Origin: Paraburkholderia oxyphila NBRC 105797 | GTDB taxonomy: Bacteria; Pseudomonadota; Gammaproteobacteria; Burkholderiales; Burkholderiaceae | Direction of reading: 5' to 3' | NCBI RefSeq assembly: GCF_000685075.1 | Contig: NZ_BAYD01000040.1 | Coordinates: forward strand, 21,421 to 85,420 | Length of the DNA: 64,000 nt | In this document: positions 35,591 through 44,850 of the stretch, one piece after another | Layout of the letters: each line of letters opens with the position of its first letter | Position numbering within the stretch: position 1 is the first letter of the stretch | Program-made: the position numbers and the translations under genes | The notes under the pieces: model-generated | Databases searched by the model: none | What the model was told of the DNA's origin: nothing | What the model saw: only the letters and a program-made list of their open reading frames with translations

Positions 35591-38582
35591 TAAGACGCTC
35601 TCCCTTCGGGTCAAAGTGGGCCGTCGGGACAACCCGCGCCGCCATCATTTTGCCCTTCGCATAGATGTTGACGACCTCTCCCAGACGAGAAGCGCCATTG
35701 CGCAAAATCCCCAGGCCGATTGCCTTGTTGAGCATCGGGCTCATGACGGCTGATGTGACGTAGCCCTGCGACGCCGCCGGAATCTTCGGGTTCACCTCGT
35801 CAACGAAGTGCCCACCTACCGGTAGCGGCACGCTCGGGTCAACGGACTCGAGCCCGACGAAATCGAGGCGGCCACTACCTTTGTCTGCAGGACGCTGCAG
35901 CGAACGACGACCGATGAAGTCGTCTGCCTTCTTCTCGATAATCTTCGACCACCCAATGTCGAGAGGATTTGAATTGCCATCTGTATCCGCGCCGACGTGA
36001 AGATAGCCCTTCTCGGTACGCATGACTTCAAGTGCTTCGATACCGTATGGCGTGATGCCGAACGGCTTGCCGGCTTCGGCGATGCTGTCCCACAGCGACT
36101 TCCCATAGCGGCTGGCGATGGACACCTCGAAAGTCACCTCGCCCGTGAAGCTCGCGCGCAGAATCCGCACGGGGATGTCCGCCAGCTTGCCCGCGCGGAA
36201 ATGCATATGAGGGAAGCTCTCGGCCGAGAAGTCAATATCGGACTCGAACTTCTGGAGCACGAGGCGCGCTTTCGGACCTGACAATGTTACGTTCGCCCAC
36301 TGGGTGGTGACATTGTTCACGTGCACGCGCAGTTCCGGCCATTCGCATTGCAGGTACTCCTCGAACAGCAGGAATACACGACTGACAGCACCGCTCGTCG
36401 CGTGGACGAGGTAGTGGTCTTCAGCAAGCCGCACGACCACACCATCGTCGATAAGCACACCATTTTCGTTGGTCAGCATCGCATAGCGCGCGGAACCAGG
36501 CTTCACACTTGCCAGGTTGTTGACATACATCCGGTTCAGGAACGTCGCAGCATCGGGACCCTTGACCTCTATCTTGCCAAGCGGCGAGCCGTCAAACATA
36601 CCCACTCCGCTCCGAACGGCGAGCACCTCACGCTGCGTTGCGGCGACGACGTCCTCCAGCCTTTGAGGATAGTACTCTGGGCGTCGGAACCCATAGTCGC
36701 CGAAACGAGCCTTCGAAGCTTCGTGGGACGTTGCTGCGTGCAATGAATACCAGGGAGCGTACAGTTCACCAACCGTGTTGCCGGCAAACGCGCCAATGGT
36801 CACGGGCTGATAAGGCGGACGGAAGCGCGTCGTGCCGACCTTGACAATCGGCTGGCCGCTCAACTCCGCCATGATGGCCAGGATATTGAAGTTGCTCGAT
36901 TTGCCCTGGTCGATGCTCATGCCGCCGGTCGTGTACCGTTTTACGTGCTCGACGGACCGGAAGTTCTCGCGCAACGCCAGTTCAATGTCCGACACTTTCA
37001 CGTCGTACTGGAAATCGAGCCATTGCTTGTCGGTCCGCGTGCTTTGCGTGTACCAATATGGCTCGATTCGCAGGGCCTCGCGGTCAGTCGCGTGAGTTTG
37101 TGGTGCCGGGATAGTCAAAGAGAAGTCAACATCGAGTCGCTTCGCCGCGTCCAAGCCCGCGATACGGCCTTCCTCGAGACACTCAGGAAGCGAGAACGCA
37201 CCATTCGCGGCACCCACGACCTGTACAGCTTGCGAGCAGGACTGAGGCACCAGGCAAGCAAGGTGTTCGTTGTACTCAAGCGAGCCACCGGCCTGACTGT
37301 ACAGGTGAGTAGTGGGAGTCCAGCCACTGGACATGGCGATGGTATCGCACTCGACGGTCGTCGATTCATCAGCAAGCTTCCCGTTGCCGAGATGTGGTGA
37401 CAGCTTCACCGCCTTGACGCGCCGACTGCCCACGACGTCACGAATTCCATAGCCGACGTAGTGTTTGATTCCGCGCTCTTTCAGTGCGGAATACATCTCG
37501 CTCGCCACGTTCGCGCGCGTATCGACGACCGTAAGCGCCTTGAGGCCTGCGGCGTGGAGGTCGAGCGCCGTGCGATAGGCATCGTCATTATTCGTTGCGA
37601 CGACCACATGGGAGCCCGGCAAGACCCCATATTGATTCGTATATGCACGCGCGGCGGACGCCAGCATCACACCAGGCCGGTCATTATTGGTGAATACGAG
37701 TGGACGCTCGATTGCACCGGTCGCCAGAATCACCGACCTCGCGCGGATGCGCCACAGGCGCTCTCGCATCTTGCCAGCCTGGCCCTTCGGCCCGAGGTGG
37801 TTGCGCACGCGCTCGGCGGCCACGAGGAAGTTGTTCTCGTAGTAACCGCTCACATTCGTGCGTGAAAGCAATTGAACGTTCCGCATCTGCTCGAGCTGCG
37901 TCACCGTCCGCTGTGCCCACTCTGCTCCCGGCAGCTTATCGAGCTTGAATCGCTCGCCCAGAAGAGCCCCGCCGAACTTCTCGCGGTCATCCGTGAGAAT
38001 GACGCGCAGACCTGACTGTGCCGCAGCCAGTGCAGCAGACAAGCCAGCGGGTCCACCGCCAACCACGAGGATGTCGCAGTGCACGTTGCGCTTGAAGTAC
38101 GTTTGGGCGTCGGGTTCCTTCGGGGCTTTACCGAGACCTGCGATGGGCCGCACGAAACGCTCGTAGAAGTGCCAGTTTGGCCACATCATCGATTTGTAAT
38201 AGAACGACGCTGGCAGCAGCTTTGCGAACCGGTCCATGACGCCGAGAACGTCACGCTGAGCGCTGGGCCACGCGTTCTGGCTCGACGCCTGCAGACCCTC
38301 GTACAGTGGCATCATCGTCGAGCGAACATTCGGCTCGTCAAACTGACCTGACTCGAGTTGCACGAGCCCATTCGGCTCTTCGACTGCAAAGCCCATGATG
38401 CCGCGGGGACGATGCAGCTTGAAGCTACGGCCAACGATGCCGATACCGTTGGCAAGCAGAGCGGCGGCAAGGCTGTCGCCCTCCAGCCCCTCATAGCTCT
38501 TCCCGTCAAAGGTGAACTTCATCTTGCGACGAGTTTCGTTCGCCGGCCGGCCGAACACGGGAACGCGGTTACGCGGCTTCAT
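35583..38582 (-). CDS. soxA: Sarcosine oxidase alpha subunit
   Basis: 999 residues, normal for SoxA. The N-terminus has a 2Fe-2S-like fold (FTFDGKSYEGLEGDSLAAALLANG) without cluster cysteines, then a Rossmann domain with VVGGGPAGLSAALAAAQSG near residue 175 that binds NAD. The C-terminal ~400 residues are a GcvT-type THF-binding domain (GVGMFDGSPLGKIEVKGPDAATFLNRMY). The complex oxidatively demethylates sarcosine to glycine and passes the methyl carbon to THF. ATG at 38582 has GGAGG upstream and overlaps soxD by 14 bases. Confidence 0.95.
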   Translation of the reverse strand: MKPRNRVPVFGRPANETRRKMKFTFDGKSYEGLEGDSLAAALLANGIGIVGRSFKLHRPRGIMGFAVEEPNGLVQLESGQFDEPNVRSTMMPLYEGLQASSQNAWPSAQRDVLGVMDRFAKLLPASFYYKSMMWPNWHFYERFVRPIAGLGKAPKEPDAQTYFKRNVHCDILVVGGGPAGLSAALAAAQSGLRVILTDDREKFGGALLGERFKLDKLPGAEWAQRTVTQLEQMRNVQLLSRTNVSGYYENNFLVAAERVRNHLGPKGQAGKMRERLWRIRARSVILATGAIERPLVFTNNDRPGVMLASAARAYTNQYGVLPGSHVVVATNNDDAYRTALDLHAAGLKALTVVDTRANVASEMYSALKERGIKHYVGYGIRDVVGSRRVKAVKLSPHLGNGKLADESTTVECDTIAMSSGWTPTTHLYSQAGGSLEYNEHLACLVPQSCSQAVQVVGAANGAFSLPECLEEGRIAGLDAAKRLDVDFSLTIPAPQTHATDREALRIEPYWYTQSTRTDKQWLDFQYDVKVSDIELALRENFRSVEHVKRYTTGGMSIDQGKSSNFNILAIMAELSGQPIVKVGTTRFRPPYQPVTIGAFAGNTVGELYAPWYSLHAATSHEASKARFGDYGFRRPEYYPQRLEDVVAATQREVLAVRSGVGMFDGSPLGKIEVKGPDAATFLNRMYVNNLASVKPGSARYAMLTNENGVLIDDGVVVRLAEDHYLVHATSGAVSRVFLLFEEYLQCEWPELRVHVNNVTTQWANVTLSGPKARLVLQKFESDIDFSAESFPHMHFRAGKLADIPVRILRASFTGEVTFEVSIASRYGKSLWDSIAEAGKPFGITPYGIEALEVMRTEKGYLHVGADTDGNSNPLDIGWSKIIEKKADDFIGRRSLQRPADKGSGRLDFVGLESVDPSVPLPVGGHFVDEVNPKIPAASQGYVTSAVMSPMLNKAIGLGILRNGASRLGEVVNIYAKGKMMAARVVPTAHFDPKGERLNG

Positions 38583-38889
38583 GGAGACCTCCGTCCACCT
38601 GATTGACAGCAGACATCTGACGAGGCATCTCGGCAAACGTGAAGATGCGGCGGATTTCGTGGCTCACCGTATCGCGCTCGATGCCAAACCATTGCCTGCA
38701 ACCAAACGTATGTCGCCAGCGTTCAAGCAAGTTGCCGCGAATGTTGTCGCGCGTAAACAGAAAATCAGCCCATTGCTCGTCGGATAGCTCCTGTGGAGCG
38801 AGTGGGCGAACGCGGTCGTAGGGGCCGCCAAACGTGAATTCGTCTTCGTCTCGCGCGCTGCCGCAATACGGACATTTAATGCGTAACAT
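38569..38889 (-). CDS. soxD: Sarcosine oxidase delta subunit
   Basis: 106 residues with the zinc ligands expected of SoxD: MLRIKCPYCGSARDEDEF and, later, HTFGCRQWFGIERDT. It is a small structural subunit between SoxA and SoxB. It lies 12 bases after soxB and overlaps soxA. The C-terminal tail after residue ~85 is variable in the family. Confidence 0.93.
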   Translation of the reverse strand: MLRIKCPYCGSARDEDEFTFGGPYDRVRPLAPQELSDEQWADFLFTRDNIRGNLLERWRHTFGCRQWFGIERDTVSHEIRRIFTFAEMPRQMSAVNQVDGGLHEAA

Positions 38890-38901
38890 GAGTGTTCCTG
38901 C

Positions 38902-40152
38902 CTAGTGGTCGACGCCCGCGGCGGCGGCTTCATTCACGAAACGGCCGGTGGCAAACCGGCCAAGTCCGAACGGCTCGATGAGCTCGTGCGGCCGGTCATT
39001 GGCAACCGTGTAGGCGAGCGTCTCACCGCCCACCGGAATGGCCTTGAAGCCGCCAGTACCCCAACCGGTACTGATGTACAGAGCTGTCACCGGCGTCTTG
39101 CCAATAATCGGGCTCGAATCGGGTGAAATATCGACGATACCGGCCCATTGACGCATCAATTTGAGGCGACTGAAAGACGGGAACAGGTTTAGCACCGCGC
39201 TGAGCGTGTCCTCCAACGCAGGCAGCGTTCCGCGCTGACCGTACGAGGGGTATGCGTCAGCCCTGCCGCCGATGAGAATTTCGCCACGGTCGGACTGACT
39301 GACGTAGCAATGCACGAGGGGCGAAACCACGAGGCCATCGAGGACTGGCTTCACCGGCTCACTGACCATTGCCTGCAGCGCCATGCTATTGATGGGCAGG
39401 GAAATCCCAGCCATCTTCGAGAGCACCGATGAATTGCCAGCGACCGCGATGACTACCTTATCCGCCTCGATGTAACCGAGCCTGGTCTTGACGCCCTTGA
39501 CCCGGTCGCCGCTCATTTGCAGACCGGTCACCTCGCAGTTCTGGATGATTTCGACACCGAGGTTGTCGGCAGCGCGAGCGTAGCCCCACGCCACCGCATC
39601 GTGGCGCGCGACGCCCGCACGGCGCTGGATGAAGCCACCCAGGATGGGATAGCGCGCGCTGGAACGGGTATCGAGGGCCGGCATAAATTCGCGAACCTGA
39701 TTGAGGTCCAGCATCTCGGCGTCGATACCCTGTAACTGGATAGAATTCGACCAGCGCTGCAGACCGTCCAACTGATGCGGGTTGTGCGCGAGTGTGAGCG
39801 CCCCCCCCTGGCTCAGCATGATGTTGTAGTTGAGCTCCTTGCTCAGACCTTCGTACAGCTTCAGGGAGCGTTCAAAAAAATTCGTCGACTCCTTGTAGAA
39901 ATAGTTGGAGCGAATGGCGGTTGTATTTCGCCCTGTGTTCCCGCCGCCAAGCCATCCCTTTTCAATCACGGCCACGTTCGTGATGCCGTGATTCTTCGCC
40001 AGGTAGTACGCCGTCGCCAGCCCTTGACCTCCACCGCCGACGATGACTACGTCATATCGTGATTTAGGTTCGCGGGAGCGCCACGCTGGCGTCCAGTTCC
40101 GATGGCCGGACAGCGCGTGCTTCGCGAGTGACCAAAATGAGTAATGTTCCAA
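38902..40152 (-). CDS. soxB: Sarcosine oxidase beta subunit
   Basis: 416 residues. It has an FAD-binding motif YDVVIVGGGGQGLATAYYLAKNHG near residue 33 and NTGRNTTAIRSNYFY. His184 in VARHDAVAWGYARAAD matches, by motif, the histidine that carries covalent FMN in this family. It holds the active site for sarcosine oxidation. The start is TTG at 40152 (reading as MEHYSFWSLAKHAL, close to known SoxB N-termini) with AGAGG upstream. It follows purU by 23 bases, first of the soxBDAG set. Confidence 0.95.
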   Translation of the reverse strand: MEHYSFWSLAKHALSGHRNWTPAWRSREPKSRYDVVIVGGGGQGLATAYYLAKNHGITNVAVIEKGWLGGGNTGRNTTAIRSNYFYKESTNFFERSLKLYEGLSKELNYNIMLSQGGALTLAHNPHQLDGLQRWSNSIQLQGIDAEMLDLNQVREFMPALDTRSSARYPILGGFIQRRAGVARHDAVAWGYARAADNLGVEIIQNCEVTGLQMSGDRVKGVKTRLGYIEADKVVIAVAGNSSVLSKMAGISLPINSMALQAMVSEPVKPVLDGLVVSPLVHCYVSQSDRGEILIGGRADAYPSYGQRGTLPALEDTLSAVLNLFPSFSRLKLMRQWAGIVDISPDSSPIIGKTPVTALYISTGWGTGGFKAIPVGGETLAYTVANDRPHELIEPFGLGRFATGRFVNEAAAAGVDH

Positions 40153-40175
40153 GCGCGACCTCTTCCGCGTTGCAA

Positions 40176-41048
40176 TTACAGGACAACTGTGCGAGCACCA
40201 TTCAGGAAGATTCGACCTTCACTGAAGAGTCGAACCGCACTCGCGAGCGCGACTGCCTCGGTATCATGCCCGACCAGCACCATGTCTTCAGCAGTGTACG
40301 TATGGTCAATGGGCTTCACTTCCTGCGCAATGATCGGACCTTCATCGAGGTCGCTCGTAACAAAATGCGCCGTCGCGCCGATAACCTTGACACCACGGTC
40401 GTGCGCCTGGTGATACGGGCGCGCACCCTTGAACCCGGGCAGGAACGAGTGATGGATGTTGATGGCGCGGCCCTCGAGCCTGCGGCTCATGTCGTCCGAC
40501 AGGATTTGCATGTAGCGTGCGAGCACCAGCAACTCGGAGCCACTGGTGGCGAACAGGTCCAGAATCTGTGCTTCCTGCTGCGGTTTGGTCTCCCGGGTAA
40601 TCGGATAGTGGTGAAAGGGAATGCCATACCATTCGACCAGACTGCGACAGTCGTTGTGATTTGATACGACGCCTGCGATGTCGATATTCAGCGCACCGGC
40701 GCGCCACTTGGTCAGCAGCAGATTCAGGCAATGGTCGTACTTCGAAACCGCAATCAGAACCTTTGGGCGATAGCCCGCGGGACGAATGGTGAAGTTCATC
40801 TCGAGCTCTTTCGCAAGTTCCCCTACCTTGCCCTTCAGGTCTTCGACGGACGATTTGAGGACGTGGTCGTTGAAAACCATGCGCGCGAAGAACTTCGCCG
40901 TTTGCGGGTCGCCGTAGTGGAACGATTCGGTGACGAAAGCACCGCTCTCGAAAAGCAGATTCGACACCTTGGCGATGATGCCGAGGCGGTCGGGGCATTC
41001 AAAGGTAAACAGATAGTCGGTCGTCTTGTTTTCAGCAGCGGTCGACAT
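40176..41048 (-). CDS. purU: Formyltetrahydrofolate deformylase
   Basis: 290 residues. An N-terminal ACT domain (YLFTFECPDRLGIIAKVSNLLFESG) is followed by a formyltransferase fold with ISKYDHCLNLLL-type motif (VSKYDHCLNLLLTKW), NIHHSFLPGFKGARPYHQAHDRGVKVIGATAHFVTSDLDEGPII, where N-H-D catalytic residues are seen. It hydrolyses 10-formyl-THF to formate and THF. Next to soxB it completes THF recycling from sarcosine demethylation with FolD. An extra copy besides a housekeeping PurU is likely. Confidence 0.95.
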   Translation of the reverse strand: MSTAAENKTTDYLFTFECPDRLGIIAKVSNLLFESGAFVTESFHYGDPQTAKFFARMVFNDHVLKSSVEDLKGKVGELAKELEMNFTIRPAGYRPKVLIAVSKYDHCLNLLLTKWRAGALNIDIAGVVSNHNDCRSLVEWYGIPFHHYPITRETKPQQEAQILDLFATSGSELLVLARYMQILSDDMSRRLEGRAINIHHSFLPGFKGARPYHQAHDRGVKVIGATAHFVTSDLDEGPIIAQEVKPIDHTYTAEDMVLVGHDTEAVALASAVRLFSEGRIFLNGARTVVL

Positions 41049-41071
41049 GGTATTTCCTGTTGAGTAACATA

Positions 41072-41083
41072 ATTGACGTCAAT
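41072..41083. promoter_or_regulatory. Perfect 12-base palindrome upstream of purU
   Basis: ATTGACGTCAAT lies 24 bases before the purU start, between the permease stop and purU. Its position would suit an operator or part of a promoter for the purU-sox genes. Function not shown. Confidence 0.35.
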
Positions 41084-41093
41084 AAGTGGCTGG

Positions 41094-42518
41094 TCACGTA
41101 GCCGACTGTGCAACTTCGGCGCATGTGACACGCTCCTTGCGATAGCGGCCGGTGATGCGATAAGCCACGAAGACAATGGCTAACCAGACGGGCATCGCGT
41201 ATGCGGAGACCCGGATGGGAGGCGTCATCAGCATAATGACGACGACCATGGCGAGGAAGGCAAGGCAGAGGTAGTTGCTAAAGGGGCTGGCGATTGCCCT
41301 GAACTGCGTCGACTTACCCAGCGTACGCATGCGCCGATGAAATTTGAGGTGCGCAATGATGATGACCGTCCAACTGAAAATCAGCCCCGCAACGATGAGC
41401 GAAATGAGCAGCTCAATTGCCCCCTGCGGCAGAACATAGTTGAGGAATACGCACAGCGCCGTGAAAGCTCCCGGGAGCAGGATGGCCGCCGTTGGAACGC
41501 CACGTCGATTCACTTTCATCAATGCTCGGGGTGCGTGACCTTCGTTTGCCATGCCGTACAACAGGCGACTGTTGCAGTAGACCATGCCGTTGTAGACGGA
41601 GAGTGCAGCCGTGAGGATGATGAAGTTCAGGACGTCCGCGGCAAACTTGTTGCCGAGCACCGAGAAAATCATTACGAACGGGCTGTTGCTGTAGGTATCG
41701 CCGCCAGATTTGAGGGACGCAAGCAAATGGCTCCACGGCGTCAGAGAGAGCAGAATGAGCATCGAGCCGATGTAGAAAATCAGGACGCGGAAGATGACCT
41801 GATTGATGGCCTTCGGGATTGTCTTCGTGGGATTCGCCGTCTCCGACGCCGTGAATCCGAGCATTTCCAGACCGCCAAACGAGAAAACAATAAACGCCAT
41901 TGCCATCACGAGACCGTGAGCGCCGTGCGGGAAGAACCCGCCATCGCGCCACAGGTTAGCAACCGTAGCCTGTGCGCCGTCCTTCCCCGAAATGAGGAGA
42001 TAGAGACCGAGAACAATCATCCCGACCACGGCGGCGATTTTGACCATCGAAAACCAGAACTCCGTCTCGCCATAGAGACGGACGTTGACAAAGTTCATGC
42101 CGTTGATGACGACGAAGAAGACGGCTGCCGTCGCCCAGGTCGGAATGCCCGGCCACCAGAACTGAATGAATTTGCCGGCTGCGGTCAGCTCCAGCATCCC
42201 GACGAGGATGTAGAGGACACAACAATTCCAGCCCGAGAAGAAGCCAGAGAATTCGCTCCAGTAGTGCTTCGCAAAATGGCTGAATGAAGACGAGACCGGG
42301 TCTTCAACGAGCATCTCGCCCAGGAACCGCATGATGAGAAAAGCGACGATGCCCGCGAGGGCGTAGCCCAGCACCATCGAGGGCCCCGCGAGTTCAAGCA
42401 CCCCTGCCGAGCCGAGGAACAAGCCGGTGCCGATGGTGCCGCCCAGAGCGATGAGCTGCACATGCCTGTTTGTGAGCCTGCGCTCCAGATGTTGAGACTG
42501 CTTGCCTCCGTCCTGCAT
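41094..42518 (-). CDS. APC family amino acid permease
   Basis: 474 residues with about 12 membrane segments. It opens LERRLTNRHVQLIALGGTIGTGLFLGSAGVLELAGPS, the hallmark of the AroP/PheP/CycA/ProY group, and keeps the FGGLEMLGFTASETANPTKTIPKAINQV block. It is a proton-coupled amino acid importer. Transcribed toward purU-soxBDAG with 45 bases between, it probably brings in sarcosine or a related small amino acid. The exact substrate is inferred from context. Confidence 0.88.
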   Translation of the reverse strand: MQDGGKQSQHLERRLTNRHVQLIALGGTIGTGLFLGSAGVLELAGPSMVLGYALAGIVAFLIMRFLGEMLVEDPVSSSFSHFAKHYWSEFSGFFSGWNCCVLYILVGMLELTAAGKFIQFWWPGIPTWATAAVFFVVINGMNFVNVRLYGETEFWFSMVKIAAVVGMIVLGLYLLISGKDGAQATVANLWRDGGFFPHGAHGLVMAMAFIVFSFGGLEMLGFTASETANPTKTIPKAINQVIFRVLIFYIGSMLILLSLTPWSHLLASLKSGGDTYSNSPFVMIFSVLGNKFAADVLNFIILTAALSVYNGMVYCNSRLLYGMANEGHAPRALMKVNRRGVPTAAILLPGAFTALCVFLNYVLPQGAIELLISLIVAGLIFSWTVIIIAHLKFHRRMRTLGKSTQFRAIASPFSNYLCLAFLAMVVVIMLMTPPIRVSAYAMPVWLAIVFVAYRITGRYRKERVTCAEVAQSAT

Positions 42519-42592
42519 GCCTTTCTCCAGTTTCGGTCCAGGGGACCAAAGTCATTTCCTCAACCATGCTGTGCCAGCTCGCTCTTACAATC

Positions 42593-42612
42593 AACATTAA
42601 TTACTTATTGTT
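42593..42612. promoter_or_regulatory. Palindromic operator-like site, permease side
   Basis: AACATTAATTACTTATTGTT, imperfect palindrome. Read toward the permease it becomes AACAATAAGTAATTAATGTT, nearly the same as the site at 42700-42719 read toward tetR. Confidence 0.6.
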
Positions 42613-42699
42613 TTTAATCGCGCCGGAACAGTCATGCAACCGACCGAAGCAGAAGCCGACACTTCGGTTCGAGGTAGTATAGGGACGGCCAAGGTCAAT

Positions 42700-42719
42700 A
42701 ACAATAAGAATTTAATGTT
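42700..42719. promoter_or_regulatory. Palindromic operator-like site, tetR side
   Basis: AACAATAAGAATTTAATGTT lies 86 bases before the TetR ATG. It matches the 42593 site in inverted orientation, so each divergent gene has one copy facing it, as expected for autoregulated control. Confidence 0.6.
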
Positions 42720-42804
42720 ACTTGTTTGTGGTATACCCTAGGGGAATGGAGCCAGGGTGGCAACCCTGCGCTACACTCCGCTCGCAGGAAATAACGAGGC
42801 CGAG

Positions 42805-43452
42805 ATGAGCACAGTTAGCAAACAGGAGCCGGTTCGCAGGGCACGGCAGCGGCGCACGCAAGAGGAGCGCAGCGATGAGACTCGCCGACGCATCGTTCAG
42901 TCGGCGATGTTGTTGCTCCACAAGAAGGGCTTTCGCGCGGCGAACCTTCAGGACATCGCACAAGGCGCAAAGGTCACCTTGGGCGCTCTGCAGCACCACT
43001 TCTCCAACCGCCAGGTCCTCATGGAGCGGCTCATTGACGAAGTGATGGCACCACTATCAGTGGATGGCGTCGTCTGGCCACCGCTAGACCTGCCGCTCGA
43101 GAAGCGGGCGCGACAGTTCGTGCACCTGGCGTGGGAGAAGATTTACGGCGTTCCGAGCTACGTGGCCGCGTGGAGTCTTTTCTTCGGTTGCAAGGCAACG
43201 CCTGAACTGTTTGCTCGCATTGACGCGAACCGAGCGAGCTCAGACCCCATATTTTTTGCACGTTTCATTACCTGTTTCCCGGAGATTGAAACGAACCACG
43301 CGAACCCGCAACAGTTTGCTGGCTTTGTGTTCGCGACCCTACGAGGTATCGGCGTTTTTGGGCTATTCGACGTCGCACAGGACGAGACAAAGGGACAACT
43401 GGAAGTGCTGATTCAGGTCATTATCCAGGCGGGAAGCCTACGTCGAGTGTGA
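42805..43452 (+). CDS. TetR family transcriptional regulator
   Basis: 215 residues. Arg-rich leader (RRARQRRTQEERSDETRRR), then the helix-turn-helix HKKGFRAANLQDIAQGAKVTLGALQHHFSNRQVLMERLIDEVM, and a ligand domain with TetR_C-like ATPELFARIDANR...FAGFVFATLRGIGVFGLF. ATG at 42805 has GAGG six bases upstream. It is divergent from the permease-purU-sox operon and most likely controls it through the two 20-base palindromes between them. Its 3' half is duplicated as a dead fragment at 10784-11092. Confidence 0.88.
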   Translation: MSTVSKQEPVRRARQRRTQEERSDETRRRIVQSAMLLLHKKGFRAANLQDIAQGAKVTLGALQHHFSNRQVLMERLIDEVMAPLSVDGVVWPPLDLPLEKRARQFVHLAWEKIYGVPSYVAAWSLFFGCKATPELFARIDANRASSDPIFFARFITCFPEIETNHANPQQFAGFVFATLRGIGVFGLFDVAQDETKGQLEVLIQVIIQAGSLRRV

Positions 43453-43720
43453 GGAAGATCGCCGGGGCAGGACCGCACCAGAGTTCCGGACTGCTGTTGA
43501 AGTGCGTGAATTCTGCTAGCCGCGTTCACGGGGATGCTAATCAACAACACGTTGCCGATGCCTGCGGGCACTGTTAATCCTGCCGCGAGAACATTCCACT
43601 GAAGGTCCTATTGCCGGCGGGTAGCAGCTACGCCCGACACGGTCAAAAAATATGTTGCTTAAGGTCATTCTGTTGCGGGCGAAAAGGGCGCGGGTACACG
43701 TGCGTCGTTTACGGGGTGAC

Positions 43721-43870
43721 CGTACTTTCCATGCGGAATCTGGCGGTTGCAGGGCGCAGACGCTTAGCCAACAAGGGTTTGCCTTTCTTGGATGCCGCAC
43801 TTTCGCGTGGCAGACAAATCGTTGATTTTTCGTCAATTTTTCCTAAAAACCGCCAGAATTTGCACGATCC
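43721..43870. repeat. ~150-bp inverted-repeat-bounded element, copy B
   Basis: Left end CGTACTTTCCATGCGGAATC then TGGCGG; the right end reads CCGCCAGAATTTGCACGATC. Copy C at 44851 aligns along its whole length in the same orientation, by eye about three quarters identical. Confidence 0.65.
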
Positions 43871-43881
43871 GAACAATTACC

Positions 43882-44088
43882 GAGAACAGTCACCAACCTA
43901 CGCGCCGCCGTGAGCGCGCCATGAACGGGTTTCGCGATCCGCTTCGCACGCAAGTGTTTCTATCCAGTTTCGGCCCGATCCGTCAGCACTTCGCATTATC
44001 CCGCCACCGCATGACGGCACAGTCCCATCGCACCAAACTCAAGGAACGCCTTGCAGCGTGGAATCGCTGGACCGTGATTGATGCTGCC
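43882..44088 (+). pseudogene. IS6-family transposase, C-terminal fragment
   Basis: The frame reads ENSHQPTRRRERAMNGFRD, then FLSSFGPIRQHFALSRHRMTAQSHRT and LKERLAAWNRW, typical of the C-terminal end of IS6-family DDE transposases. The catalytic core is absent; it starts immediately after copy B of the 150-bp element. Confidence 0.7.
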
Positions 44089-44146
44089 AAGTTTGCACGT
44101 TGATAAGGATATCGATTCGTTCTTCATCTTGCCCCATCGGTTGCCG

Positions 44147-44283
44147 TCAAGTTGACAACGCTCCTTTTCGAAGTAACGCCGGGCCGCGGCCCTGTCGCGA
44201 TGGGCGCGCAGCAGGAAATCGACCGTATTGCCTGCCTTGTCGACCGCGCGGTACAGATATTTCCATTGCCCCCCTGCCCAGCG
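44147..44283 (-). pseudogene. IS6-family transposase, central fragment on the opposite strand
   Basis: Reverse-strand reading WAGGQWKYLYRAVDKAG then NTVDFLLRAHRDRAAARRYFEK is the central DDE region of IS6-family transposases. Only about 45 residues remain, inverted relative to the C-terminal fragment just upstream, so the original element has been rearranged. Confidence 0.75.
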
Positions 44284-44304
44284 CTCACGCAACTAAAGTT
44301 GTAG
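44281..44304 (+). repeat. Inverted repeat, left arm
   Basis: GCGCTCACGCAACTAAAGTT then GTAG is exactly complementary to 44423-44446. The arms enclose the 50-base palindrome off-centre. Confidence 0.75.
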
Positions 44305-44368
44305 TTACCAGTGTGCAGTTGCAATATCCCCTCGTGTCCTTGTCACACAAGGCGCAGAGGCGCTTCCC

Positions 44369-44418
44369 ATTTCAACTAAAGCCTCCGGTTTCATGAAACC
44401 GGAGGCTTTAGTTGAAAT
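44369..44418. repeat. Perfect 50-base palindrome
   Basis: The 25 bases from 44369 (ATTTCAACTAAAGCCTCCGG then TTTCA) are exactly mirrored on the other strand through 44418, with no spacer. As RNA it forms a 23-plus base hairpin. No long T-tract follows, so it is not a simple terminator; it may be a fold-back left by IS rearrangement. Confidence 0.85.
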
Positions 44419-44422
44419 TTAG

Positions 44423-44446
44423 CTACAACTTTAGTTGCGTGAGCGC
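44423..44446 (-). repeat. Inverted repeat, right arm
   Basis: Exact partner of 44281-44304 (reads CTACAACTTTAGTTGCGTGA then GCGC on the plus strand). Confidence 0.75.
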
Positions 44447-44850
44447 AAGTTTTCCGCAGAAACGTGCGGATCGACACGGCCATTACGATAAATGTTTTCT
44501 AAGTAGCCTTTGCGCTCTGTCGATCTGTTTGCCGGTTCAAACGCCCTCTCTACAAGCCAGACCGCCTCTCTGTGTTGGCACCAGACTCCGTACTACGGCA
44601 CCACATCTCTCGTCACTCGGCGACCGAGTCGGGACGACACGCCGATTGAGTCCGCACGAGTCGCACAGCATGCGATGCGTGTCGATGTCGCTACAGACAA
44701 TATCCTGACCAGAAACAGATGTCCGCCTCCCCGCCAAGTTCAATCTATGGCGGACGTTATCGTGTAGCCGCTACAGTCAGTCAAAAAATTTGATCATCTT
44801 AATTATGTAAAATTTATGTTTCGGCACGCACGCGGGCAGCTTGGGGTCGT

